A stretch of 64,000 nt of DNA, taken from contig NZ_JALM01000015.1 of assembly GCF_000737195.2 (NCBI RefSeq), positions 20,075 to 84,074 of the forward strand, given 5' to 3'. Origin of the DNA: Sciscionella sediminilitoris. Its GTDB lineage: Bacteria > Actinomycetota > Actinomycetes > Mycobacteriales > Pseudonocardiaceae. Position 1 is the first letter of the stretch. Each line of letters starts with the position of its first letter. Shown piece by piece: positions 1 through 7,154 of the stretch. The notes beneath the pieces were generated by a model that was not told where the DNA came from, ran no database searches, and was given only the letters and a program-made list of their open reading frames with translations. The position numbers were made by a program, and so were the translations under genes.

Positions 1-305
1 GGCGCGGCGTGCAGGCCATGGCGCACCGAGACGTCCATCAACTCGTGGTAGTACGGGTGGTACTCGACCTCGTCGATACGGTGCCCGTAGCGGTCGTGCG
101 TGTGCAGCACCGGCGGTACCTTTTCCGCGACCCGGCCCCATTCCTGGGCCCGCGCGCTCCCGGCGAGGGTGCCCAGTTCGTGCAGCGCGTCCTGCGCCCA
201 TCCGGCCCCGTTCGCCCGCAGCCCGTCGAGCAGCGGCCGGTACGCGGCCACGTCGTGGCCCTGCAGCGGCGGGGCCTGGTTGGTCACCTCGTGTGTCGCG
301 GGCAT
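1..305 (-). CDS. AidB-like acyl-CoA dehydrogenase, N-terminal part
   Basis: The gene runs off the left edge of the window, so only about 101 N-terminal codons are present. The protein opens with PATHEVTNQAPPLQG and later has THDRYGHRIDEVEYHP, which are the characteristic opening and second conserved block of the AidB / isovaleryl-CoA dehydrogenase-like family of flavoproteins (alkylation-response AidB in E. coli). The ATG is preceded by an AGGAGG ribosome site. The catalytic and FAD-binding core lies outside the window, so enzymatic competence cannot be judged. Family assignment is firm; the physiological substrate is unknown. Confidence 0.85.
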   Translation of the reverse strand, partial: MPATHEVTNQAPPLQGHDVAAYRPLLDGLRANGAGWAQDALHELGTLAGSARAQEWGRVAEKVPPVLHTHDRYGHRIDEVEYHPYYHELMDVSVRHGLHAA

Positions 306-324
306 GGTTACCTCCTGGGCGAAG

Positions 325-969
325 TCAGTCCCGGCACGCCGTGCCGAGAATGATGGGGCGCACGGTCGGCATACCGAGCGGCATCCTGCCGTGTTCGAGA
401 AGTTCCACCGTCAGCGGGGAATCGAAGAGCAACCGCTCGGTGCGCCGGTTCGGATGACAGCCCGCGCCGAAGAACCGGTGCGGGCGCTCGACGGCGTCCT
501 GCAGGTGACCGAGCAGCGTGCCCGGTCCCGCGTGCACGTGTTCCAGGAACAGGTACCTGCCACCCGGCGCGAGCACCCTGGCGAACTCGGCGAGCGCCGC
601 ACGCGGATCCGGGACCGTGCAGAGCACATAGCTGGCGACGATCGTGTCGAACGCACCGTCCGCGAAGGGCAGCTCCTCGGCGCTGGAGTCCAGGATCCGC
701 CATGCGGCCGCCGCCGGCGGGTCGGCCGCGAGCCTGCGCTGCAATCGCTTGCGCATCGGCGCGCTCGGCTCCGAGACGGTCAGTTCGCTGACCGCGGCCG
801 GATAGTAGGGCAGGTTGAACCCGTTCCCGGCGCCGATCTCCAGCGTCCGCCCGCTCGCCTGGCCGATGAGCTGCTCGCGGATCCGGCCCTGACCGGCGCG
901 TTCCGCGGCGCCGAGCACGATGGGGTAAACGGCGCTGAATATCCGCTCGTTCAGCCCTGCATCGCGCAT
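325..969 (-). CDS. Class I SAM-dependent methyltransferase
   Basis: A 214-residue cytosolic protein with the Methyltransf_11-type Rossmann fold. Motif I, LEIGAGNG, is at residues 43-50, the acidic SAM ribose-binding residue is in SEPSAPM near residue 67, and the post-II motif FDTIVASYVLCTVPD plus LAPGGRYLFLEH follow at the usual spacing. This pattern resembles the UbiE/phospholipid-methyltransferase-like group, but the acceptor substrate cannot be read from sequence. It lies 24 bases downstream of the FMN reductase gene on the same strand and may be co-transcribed with it; it is separated from the AidB-like gene by about 19 bases, so all three could form one unit. Confidence 0.8.
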   Translation of the reverse strand: MRDAGLNERIFSAVYPIVLGAAERAGQGRIREQLIGQASGRTLEIGAGNGFNLPYYPAAVSELTVSEPSAPMRKRLQRRLAADPPAAAAWRILDSSAEELPFADGAFDTIVASYVLCTVPDPRAALAEFARVLAPGGRYLFLEHVHAGPGTLLGHLQDAVERPHRFFGAGCHPNRRTERLLFDSPLTVELLEHGRMPLGMPTVRPIILGTACRD

Positions 970-993
970 AGGCCGACCCTACCAGACAGTAAC

Positions 994-1515
994 CTAGCTG
1001 AACTCCCTCAATTCGCGGCCATCACGCAGCGTGAACGCCCACCAGGCGAGCCGGTCGAGCATCACCTCGGCGGCTTCCTCGAGCGGTTTCGGCTCCACCG
1101 GTGAACCGTCCGCGTCGAACTGCGCGTAGACGTCCGCGATGCTCACCGAATCGCGGACGGTCATCGCGTGCAACTCGGCGAACACCAGCCGCAGCCCCTC
1201 GACCGCGCGCAGCCCGCCCGAGATACCGCCATAGCTGACGAAGCCGACCGGTTTCGCATGCCAGGGCGCGAAAACCGCGTCGATCGCGTCCTTGAGCGGA
1301 CCCGGATAGGCGTGGTTGTACTCCGGGGTGACCACCACGACAGCATCGGCGGCATCGATGCGCTCCGCGAGCACGGGCCCCGAGGCCAGATCGATCAGGT
1401 CCAGCTCCACCTCCGGGCGCGCGTCCGCCCGCTGCGCGAACCACCGCGCCACGACCGGGCCGAACCTGCCCTCGCGCACACTGCCGATCAGTACGGCGAG
1501 CCGATACGTTTCCAT
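994..1515 (-). CDS. NADPH-dependent FMN reductase family protein
   Basis: A 173-residue flavodoxin-fold protein. GSVREGR at residues 11-17 is the phosphate-binding loop that holds FMN, and PEYNHAYPG at 64-72 together with SYGGISGG near 94-101 are the standard isoalloxazine-contacting motifs of the NADPH-dependent FMN reductase family. An AAGGAG ribosome site sits seven bases before the ATG. The gene is divergent from soxR; in Streptomyces coelicolor an FMN reductase of this family is one of the few SoxR targets (established knowledge), so SoxR control is plausible here. It probably supplies reduced flavin or reduces quinones; the electron acceptor is not known. Confidence 0.85.
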   Translation of the reverse strand: METYRLAVLIGSVREGRFGPVVARWFAQRADARPEVELDLIDLASGPVLAERIDAADAVVVVTPEYNHAYPGPLKDAIDAVFAPWHAKPVGFVSYGGISGGLRAVEGLRLVFAELHAMTVRDSVSIADVYAQFDADGSPVEPKPLEEAAEVMLDRLAWWAFTLRDGRELREFS

Positions 1516-1557
1516 GACTGCACTCCTTGATCTCGACCTTGTCGCAGCGAACGATAA

Positions 1558-1573
1558 AACCTTAATAAAGGTT
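1558..1573. promoter_or_regulatory. Inverted repeat in FMN reductase/soxR promoter region
   Basis: AACCTT-AATA-AAGGTT, six-base perfect arms, lies 42 bases upstream of the FMN reductase ATG in the soxR-divergent intergenic space. It is AT-rich against a GC-rich background and is a candidate operator, possibly for SoxR on the FMN reductase side. Confidence 0.4.
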
Positions 1574-1612
1574 CAGGTCAATGTTTTGGCGTCATCGGGT
1601 TCGATCGGCTAA

Positions 1613-1630
1613 CCTCAAGTATTATTCAGG
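1613..1630 (+). promoter_or_regulatory. SoxR-box-like site upstream of soxR
   Basis: CCTCAAGTATTATTCAGG has a perfect left half of the SoxR consensus (CCTCAAGT-TA-ACTTGAGG) and five of eight matches in the right half. It ends 14 bases before the soxR start codon, a position expected for autoregulation. The assignment rests on similarity to the published consensus. Confidence 0.5.
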
Positions 1631-1644
1631 AAGGAGGGAGCCGG

Positions 1645-2100
1645 ATGAACCAGGTTCCGTGGGACGCCAAGGAACTCAGTGTCGGCCAGGTCTCCGAACG
1701 CAGTGGGGTGGCGATCTCCGCGCTGCATTTCTACGAGCGGCAGAATCTGATCCACAGCAGGCGGACCTCCGGAAACCAGCGCCGCTATCCCCGGGAAACC
1801 CTGCGCCGCATCGCGTTCATCCGCATCGCCCAGCGCGTCGGGGTGCCGCTGGCCAGCATCGCCGAGTACCTTTCCCAGCTGCCCAACGACCACGCTCCCT
1901 CGCGCGCCGACTGGAAACGCGTCACCCGCCTGTACCAGAACGAGATCGACGAGCGCATTCACCGGCTGCAGCAGCTGCGCGACGAGTTCACCGAATGTAT
2001 CGGCTGCGGCTGCCTTTCCATCGGCAGCTGCAAGCTCGCCAATCCCTACGACACCCTCGCCGAACACGGACCGGGTCCGCGCCGGCTGCTGGAGAACTAA
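1645..2100 (+). CDS. soxR: Redox-sensing MerR-family regulator SoxR
   Basis: A 151-residue MerR-family transcription factor. The N-terminal helix-turn-helix (LSVGQVSERSGVAISALHFYE, split here by family alignment) is followed by a dimerisation helix and the diagnostic [2Fe-2S] cluster motif CIGCGCLSIGSC, with cysteines at residues 118, 121, 123 and 129. SoxR responds to redox-cycling compounds by oxidation of this cluster and activates targets through overlong promoter spacers. A strong GGAAGGAGGGAG ribosome site precedes the ATG. The neighbouring divergent FMN reductase is the likely target. The TAA stop lies in the terminal repeat of a MITE-like element that begins there. Confidence 0.93.
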   Translation: MNQVPWDAKELSVGQVSERSGVAISALHFYERQNLIHSRRTSGNQRRYPRETLRRIAFIRIAQRVGVPLASIAEYLSQLPNDHAPSRADWKRVTRLYQNEIDERIHRLQQLRDEFTECIGCGCLSIGSCKLANPYDTLAEHGPGPRRLLEN

Positions 2101-2263
2101 GAGCTCATTGCACAATGACGCCACCTGCTGCGCGGGGCCAGATCGGCGCCTCGCTGCGTTGTCGTCAATCACCATAGCTGCCGCTATGGCTCAATCCTCC
2201 GCCTTGCGATGCATCCGATCTGATCCCCGCTCGCGACGGAGGTCATTATGCAACGAACTCTAA
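2098..2263. mobile_element. MITE-like inverted-repeat element (non-coding)
   Basis: This 166-base stretch has imperfect terminal inverted repeats of 22 bases (2098-2119 and 2242-2263, 18 of 22 matching when one end is reverse-complemented; both contain TTGCA-N-AATGAC). A second complementary block (GCGGGG...CAGATCGG) lies inside each arm, and the centre is a perfect hairpin, CCATAGC-TGCC-GCTATGG, at 2173-2190. It has no plausible ORF. The element fills the whole gap between the convergent soxR and HxlR-type genes, and both genes take their stop codons from its ends. It could also act as a bidirectional terminator. Confidence 0.65.
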
Positions 2264-2589
2264 TCCAGGGACCGCGCCCAGCGGTCCGCCCAGTCCACGA
2301 GCGGGGACAGCGCCTGATAGGCCCCATCGCCGAGCTCGGTGAGCCGGTAGCGGCTGTCCGGCAGCTGATGGATCAGCCCGGCCTCGAGCAGTTCGGTGAG
2401 CCGCTGACGCAGCACGCTCGAGGACATCCCGTCACAGCGCGCCTGCAAGGGCCGGAAGCCGAGCTCACCCTCGCGCAGTTCCCAGATGATGCGCAGCGCC
2501 CAGCGGCGGCCGAACAGATCCAGTGCGGCCATGAGCGGGCGGCCGGTCGTCGATCCGCGTACCGGCTTGCCTGGCTGCGGCGTCGCCAT
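2260..2589 (-). CDS. HxlR-family transcriptional regulator
   Basis: A 109-residue winged-helix protein. The core LMAALDLFGRRWALRIIWEL...GFRPLQARCDGMSSSVLRQRLTELLEAGLI matches the HxlR family (PF01638), in which the conserved GKW/GRRW start of the domain and the MSSxVLxxRL recognition helix are typical. The open frame continues far upstream without stops, but only the segment from the ATG at 2589 has family-like sequence, so this start was chosen; no strong ribosome site is visible. It is divergent from the nitronate monooxygenase gene, with about 93 bases between starts, suggesting it controls that gene. Its stop codon lies in the end of the adjacent inverted-repeat element. Confidence 0.85.
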   Translation of the reverse strand: MATPQPGKPVRGSTTGRPLMAALDLFGRRWALRIIWELREGELGFRPLQARCDGMSSSVLRQRLTELLEAGLIHQLPDSRYRLTELGDGAYQALSPLVDWADRWARSLD

Positions 2590-2682
2590 CGAAGGGATCA
2601 CACCCCGCTCGGTTGCTGCTTCGGATTCAGACACGCTAGCATCGCGTCCTACTGCTTCGATTTCCGAAACACGGTGATACGC

Positions 2683-3678
2683 ATGAGTGAGCTGGAGACA
2701 CCGGTCTGCGCACTGCTCGGGATCCGGGAACCGGTCGTACAGGCCCCGATCGGTTCGGCGGCCTCCCCGGAACTGGCCGCGGCGGTCAGCGCGGCTGGCG
2801 GGCTCGGCATGCTGGCCCTGACCTGGGTGAACGGCAGCGAGGCCGGGGAACGGATCCGGCGGGTGCGGCAGCTGACCACGGGGGTCTTCGGGGTGAACCT
2901 GGTGCTGGATTTCCCGGTCGAGGAGGTGCTGGAGGTCTGCCTCGGCGAAGGGGTTCCGGTCATCTCCACGTTCTGGGGCGATCCGGCGCCGCTGACCGAA
3001 CGCGTGCACGCCGCGGGGGCGCTGCACCTGCACACGGTCGGCGATGTGACCGAGGCGCGGCAGGCCGTGGACGCGGGTGTCGACGTGCTCGTGGCGCAGG
3101 GCTGGGAAGCGGGCGGGCATGTGCGCGGCGAGGTGAGCACCATGGCCCTGGTCCCCGCGGTGGTGGACGTGGCCGGTGCGGTTCCGGTGCTCGCCGCGGG
3201 CGGGATCGGGGACGGTCGCGGGCTCGCGGCGGCGCTCATGCTCGGCGCCCAGGGCGGCTGGCTCGGCACCCGGTTCCTCACCGCGCACGAGGCGGACACC
3301 CATGCGCTGTACCGGGACCGGATCCGCACCGCCGCGGTGACCGACACCGTGCACACCCACTGTTTCGACGGCGGCTGGCCCGCGGCGGCGCATCGGACCC
3401 TGCGCAATTCCACCGTCACCGAATGGCGGCGCGCCGGATGCCCCGCAGGGGAGCAGCGGCCGGGCGCGGGGACCGTGGTCGCGGTGGATCGCGCGGGCCG
3501 CGAACATCTGCGCTACGCGGACATGATCCCGACCGCGGGCGCACAGGGCGAACTCGAGGCGCTCGCCATGTACGCGGGCCAGTCCGCCGGACTCGTGCAC
3601 ACCGAGGAACCCGCGGCCCGGATCCTCAGCGCACTCGTCCGGCAGGCACGCGAAACCCTCGCCGGGGCACCGCGATGA
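2683..3678 (+). CDS. Nitronate monooxygenase (NPD-like flavoprotein)
   Basis: A 331-residue FMN-dependent TIM-barrel enzyme of the 2-nitropropane dioxygenase family. It starts with the substrate-channel motif VVQAPIGSAASPELAAAVSAAGGLGMLAL, then has the glycine-rich phosphate-binding motifs VAQGWEAGGHVRG and PVLAAGGIGDGRGLAAALMLGAQGGWLGTRFL that hold FMN. Enzymes of this family oxidise alkyl nitronates to carbonyl compounds, releasing nitrite, and some act on other C-H acids. The HxlR-type regulator is divergent. The downstream NTF2-like gene starts within the stop codon (ATGA), so the two are translationally coupled and probably act on related substrates. Confidence 0.85.
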   Translation: MSELETPVCALLGIREPVVQAPIGSAASPELAAAVSAAGGLGMLALTWVNGSEAGERIRRVRQLTTGVFGVNLVLDFPVEEVLEVCLGEGVPVISTFWGDPAPLTERVHAAGALHLHTVGDVTEARQAVDAGVDVLVAQGWEAGGHVRGEVSTMALVPAVVDVAGAVPVLAAGGIGDGRGLAAALMLGAQGGWLGTRFLTAHEADTHALYRDRIRTAAVTDTVHTHCFDGGWPAAAHRTLRNSTVTEWRRAGCPAGEQRPGAGTVVAVDRAGREHLRYADMIPTAGAQGELEALAMYAGQSAGLVHTEEPAARILSALVRQARETLAGAPR

Positions 3679-4034
3679 GCGCGCGCGAATACGCCATGGC
3701 TCTGGCGGCCCACGACACCGAGCGGATACTTCCCATGCTCGGCATGGACATCGTGTTCCGCAGCCCGTTCAGCACCTGGGGAGCCGAGGCGATCACCCAC
3801 GTCTACCGCGCGCGGGCGGCGGTGTTCGACCGGCTCACCGTGGACGCGGTGCTCGGCGAGGCGCCACGGTCCGCTCTGCTCTGGCACGCGCGGCTCGGCG
3901 GAACCACGGTCGAGGCAAGCGAAATCCTCACCTTCGGTGCGACCGCGATCGAACGGGTCGACGTCTTCCTGCGCCCCGCCGAGGTGCTCGATCCGGTGTT
4001 CCGCGCCATGCGCCGCGCCTGGCCGGCGCGCTAA
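3675..4034 (+). CDS. SnoaL/NTF2-like protein
   Basis: A 119-residue protein with the size and pattern of the SnoaL-like alpha+beta cone fold: an N-terminal helix with HDTERILPMLGMDIVFRSP, then central strands and a C-terminal strand pair. Such domains act as small-molecule isomerases, hydrolases or dehydratases, but no catalytic set can be named here. The ATG overlaps the nitronate monooxygenase stop codon by four bases, implying a shared operon and a linked role. Its 3' end overlaps the convergent LLM-oxidoreductase gene by four bases. Confidence 0.65.
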   Translation: MSAREYAMALAAHDTERILPMLGMDIVFRSPFSTWGAEAITHVYRARAAVFDRLTVDAVLGEAPRSALLWHARLGGTTVEASEILTFGATAIERVDVFLRPAEVLDPVFRAMRRAWPAR

Positions 4035-4951
4035 CCGCGCAGTGCGCCGAGCGCGGCCAGCGTCCGGGAACGCGTCTGCTCGCCGAGCAGTTCGGTCGAG
4101 GAGAACACCACCTCGGTGGCCCCGGCATCGAAGTACCGGCGCACCTGCTCGCGCAGCACCGCCTCGTCCCCGAGCACCGCGAGCTCGCCGGCCCGTTCGG
4201 CGCCGGAGAGCCCGATCGCCCTGCGATACGAGGGAATCCGTTCGTACCAGGAAAGGTGCTCGGCGAACACCTCCCGCGCACTGTCCACATCGGAGGTGAG
4301 CGCGCCGGGAACCACGGCAACCACCCGCGGATCCGGGCGACCGGCCCGCTGCGCGGCGCGCGCGAGCTGCGGGACGATGTGGTCCCCGAGCGCGCGCGGA
4401 CCGGCGAGCAGCGGAACGGTTCCGTCCGCGAGTTCCCCGGTGACCTCGAGCGCCTGCGGACCCATCGCGGCGACCAGCACCGGCACGGATTCGCCGCCGG
4501 GCATCGTGCTGGCCCACGGCGCGGCCGCGGTCACCAGTTCGCCGTGGTGCTCCTGTCCGGCGAAGGCCGCGCGCAGTGCGGTGAGGTATTCCCGGAGCAC
4601 GGCGACCGGGCGGGCGTACTCGATTCCGTAGGCGCCCTCGACGATTTCCTTGGCCCCGAGCGCGAGGGCGAGGTGATAGCGGCCGTGCGTGGCGGCCTGC
4701 GCGGTCTGCGCCGAAGCGGCCACGGTCAGCGGATGCCTGCCGAAAATCGGGATCGCCGAGGTCCCCAGTTCCAGTTCCGGGACCGCGCGCCCGACCAGTC
4801 CGGCGAGCGCGGGCGAATCCCAGTCGAATCGCTGACCGAGCCAGGCGGTGCGCAGCCCGGCGTCCGCGGCCTCCCTTGCCGTCTCGATGGTGGCGTCCAC
4901 GGCGTTCGCGGCCGTGTCCCCGGCATTGGTGAGCGTCACTCCGATCCGCAT
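4031..4951 (-). CDS. LLM-class F420-dependent oxidoreductase
   Basis: A 306-residue luciferase-like TIM-barrel protein. It starts MRIGVTLTNAGDTAANAVDATIETAREAADAGLRTAWL and has LELGTSAIPIFGRHPLTVAASAQTAQAATHGRYHLALALG, the standard flavin/F420-binding region of the actinobacterial LLM class; the closing segment EQVRRYFDAGATEVVFSS is also typical. The ATG at 4951 was chosen over an upstream in-frame ATG because homologues begin at MRIGV. F420 rather than FMN use is inferred from the clade and not shown by a single residue. Substrate unknown. Confidence 0.82.
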   Translation of the reverse strand: MRIGVTLTNAGDTAANAVDATIETAREAADAGLRTAWLGQRFDWDSPALAGLVGRAVPELELGTSAIPIFGRHPLTVAASAQTAQAATHGRYHLALALGAKEIVEGAYGIEYARPVAVLREYLTALRAAFAGQEHHGELVTAAAPWASTMPGGESVPVLVAAMGPQALEVTGELADGTVPLLAGPRALGDHIVPQLARAAQRAGRPDPRVVAVVPGALTSDVDSAREVFAEHLSWYERIPSYRRAIGLSGAERAGELAVLGDEAVLREQVRRYFDAGATEVVFSSTELLGEQTRSRTLAALGALRG

Positions 4952-5004
4952 ACCGGCCACAAGTTCCGGCACAGCTTGGGATATTCCCCTTCCCACGCAA
5001 TGGA

Positions 5005-5042
5005 ATCAGCTCACGGCAGGGGGATCAGCTCACGGCAGGGGG
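5005..5042. repeat. 19-base tandem duplication
   Basis: The unit ATCAGCTCACGGCAGGGGG occurs twice head to tail (5005-5023 and 5024-5042), followed by the first six bases of a third unit. It lies just before the stop of the LysR-type gene, between it and the start of the LLM oxidoreductase gene, and looks like a recent slippage duplication. Confidence 0.9.
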
Positions 5043-5043
5043 A

Positions 5044-5958
5044 TCAGCGCTCCCGTTCGGCGATCGCGAGCAGATCGCGCGCCGGGCCGCGCGGAGTCTG
5101 CCCGGCGGGCCAGATCGCGCGCAGCGGGCGGGTCAGGTCCACCCCGGGGACGGGGACCCGCACCAGGGTGCCCGCCTGCAGTTCACCGGCGACGGTGCGC
5201 GCGGAGAGCACCGCGGGACCCGCCCCCGCGGCCACCGAGGATTTGATCGCGGTCGTCGAGGACAGTTCGAGCAGCGGTTCGGCGAGCGCGCCCGCCCCGC
5301 CCGCGCGCAGTGCCCCGGCAAGCACCTCCCGGGTTCCCGATCCGCGCTCCCTGGTGACCAGCGGGGTCGCGGCGAGCCGGGCACCCTCCACCCCGCGCCG
5401 CCGCGCCCACGGGTGACCGGGCGCCACGACCAGCACCAGTTCATCGCGGGCCACGGTGCGCGAACGCAGCCCGGAGGGCACCGAGCGCCCTTCCACGAAA
5501 CCGAGCTCGACCGAACCGGACTGCACCGCCTCGATCACCCCGGAGGAGTTCGCCGAGACCAGTGCGACCGCGGTGTCCGGATGCCGTGCGCGCAACCGGA
5601 GCAGCCAGCCGGGCAACAGGTACTCGGCAACCGTCAGGCTCGCCGCGACCCGCAGATGGGTGTCGTGTTCATCGCGCAGCGCGGCGATTCCCGCCTCCAG
5701 ATCGGCGGCCGCGGCGATCACCGGCCGGGCCCAGTCCACGACCAGCCCGCCGCGCTCGGTCAGGTTCGAACCCCGCGCGGTGCGTTCCACCAGCGGCACC
5801 CCGAGCTGCGCCTCCAGCTGACGGATCCGCGCACTCGCCGCGGGCTGAGAGATCCCGTGGGCGCGCGCCGCCGCTCCGATGCTGCCGAGCCTGGCCAGGG
5901 ACAACAGGATGTCGTATCCGGTCAGGTCCGCCACCCGTGGCGGAAGTGGCTCAGTCAT
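5044..5958 (-). CDS. LysR-family transcriptional regulator
   Basis: A 304-residue LTTR. The N-terminal winged helix (ILLSLARLGSIGAAARAHGISQPAASARIRQLEAQLGVPLVER, in pieces) is followed by a periplasmic-binding-protein-like effector domain starting near residue 95 with LRVAASLTVAEYLLPGWLL. CysB/CbbR-type domain organisation and length (about 300 residues) are normal. It is divergent from the TDT-family exporter gene with 70 bases between starts, the standard arrangement for an LTTR and its target, so it probably controls that exporter. The inducer is unknown; sulfite or a C4-dicarboxylate would fit the transporter family. Confidence 0.88.
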   Translation of the reverse strand: MTEPLPPRVADLTGYDILLSLARLGSIGAAARAHGISQPAASARIRQLEAQLGVPLVERTARGSNLTERGGLVVDWARPVIAAAADLEAGIAALRDEHDTHLRVAASLTVAEYLLPGWLLRLRARHPDTAVALVSANSSGVIEAVQSGSVELGFVEGRSVPSGLRSRTVARDELVLVVAPGHPWARRRGVEGARLAATPLVTRERGSGTREVLAGALRAGGAGALAEPLLELSSTTAIKSSVAAGAGPAVLSARTVAGELQAGTLVRVPVPGVDLTRPLRAIWPAGQTPRGPARDLLAIAERER

Positions 5959-6028
5959 AAGCAGAGATTATGGACACCGTGTGCGGAACCGTCTACCGGA
6001 GTGCCCGCCGCGCGGCGACCCTTGAATC

Positions 6029-7153
6029 ATGACCTCTCTCGCCGAACACGCGCAGCCGGAACCGGTCCTGTTCCGCGAACTCGGCCGCCCGCGCGAACTG
6101 TTCGCCAATATCGGGCCCAATTGGTACGCCTCGATCATGGGCACCGGGATCGTGGCGAACGCGGCGGCCACGCTTCCGCACTGGAGCGCGGCGCTGCGCG
6201 TTCCGGCGACCGTGGTGTGGGTATTCGCCACGGTCATGCTGCTCGCGCTGCTGTTCGCGACCGTCGTGCACTGGGTTCGGCACACCGAGCGGGCGCGCGG
6301 GCACGCGGCGAATCCGGTCGCCGCGCAGTTCTGGGGCGCCCCGCCGATGGCGCTGATGACCGTGGGCGCGGGCGCGCTCTCGATCGGCAGCGGCATCCTC
6401 GGCACGTCCGCGGGACTGACCATCGACTACGTGCTGTGGACAGCGGGCACCGTGTTCGGCCTGTTCACCGCGGCCTGGATCCCGTACAAGATGATGACCT
6501 CGCACCGGATCGCGCCGGATTCCGCGTTCGGCGGCTGGCTGATGCCGGTGGTCCCGCCGATGGTCTCCGCGGCGAACGGGGCGGCGCTCATCCCGCACAT
6601 CGCGGATCCGGGGCTGCGCACCACGATGACGCTCGGCTGCTACGCGATGTTCGGCATCAGCCTGTTCGCCACCCTGTGCCTGATCCCGCAGATCTGGCAG
6701 AAACTGGTGCACCACAAGACGACCGCGGCAGCGGCGGTGCCGACCATGTGGATCGTGCTCGGCCCGCTCGGCCAGTCGGTCACCGCGGCGAACCTGCTCG
6801 GTAAGGCGGCCCCGGCGGCCTTGCCCGCGCCCTATGGCAAGGCCGCCGAGGTGTTCGGCTGGTTCTACGGCATCCCGGTCTGGGGCTTCGCCATGCTGTG
6901 GCTGGTGATCGCCGCCGCGGTCACGATCCGCACCCTCCGTTCCGGTATGCCGTTCGCGCTGACCTGGTGGGCCTTCACGTTCCCGGTCGGCACCTGCGTG
7001 ACCGGATCGAGTGCGCTGGCCGCCCGCACCGGAGCCGGGCTGTTCGCCGACGCTTCCCTTGTGCTGTACGTGTTCCTGGTGTTCGCCTGGGCCGTTGTCG
7101 CGGTCCGCACGATGCGCGGGAGCCTGCGCGGCGAGCTACTCCGCCCTGCCTGA
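6029..7153 (+). CDS. TDT/SLAC1-family transporter (TehA-like)
   Basis: A 374-residue integral membrane protein with about ten hydrophobic segments, beginning after a short cytosolic leader at IGPNWYASIMGTGIVANAAATL, which is the signature first segment of the tellurite-resistance/dicarboxylate transporter (TDT, voltage-dependent anion channel) family. Members include TehA, plant SLAC1, Mae1 malate permease and the yeast sulfite pump Ssu1. Export of sulfite or a small organic anion is the likely role; the exact substrate cannot be decided. It is divergent from a LysR-type regulator, and its stop is almost abutted by the convergent lipase gene. Confidence 0.85.
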   Translation: MTSLAEHAQPEPVLFRELGRPRELFANIGPNWYASIMGTGIVANAAATLPHWSAALRVPATVVWVFATVMLLALLFATVVHWVRHTERARGHAANPVAAQFWGAPPMALMTVGAGALSIGSGILGTSAGLTIDYVLWTAGTVFGLFTAAWIPYKMMTSHRIAPDSAFGGWLMPVVPPMVSAANGAALIPHIADPGLRTTMTLGCYAMFGISLFATLCLIPQIWQKLVHHKTTAAAAVPTMWIVLGPLGQSVTAANLLGKAAPAALPAPYGKAAEVFGWFYGIPVWGFAMLWLVIAAAVTIRTLRSGMPFALTWWAFTFPVGTCVTGSSALAARTGAGLFADASLVLYVFLVFAWAVVAVRTMRGSLRGELLRPA

Positions 7154-7154
7154 T

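Noticed and set aside
2260..3600. A 446-codon open frame on the minus strand opposite nitronate monooxygenase
   Set aside because: Only the last 109 codons resemble a protein family (HxlR). The rest is an antisense shadow of a clear TIM-barrel gene with G/C third-position bias on the plus strand.
5758..5775. GGTTCGAACCCC resembling a tRNA T-arm
   Set aside because: It lies within the LysR-type coding region and no acceptor, D or anticodon stems can be formed around it.
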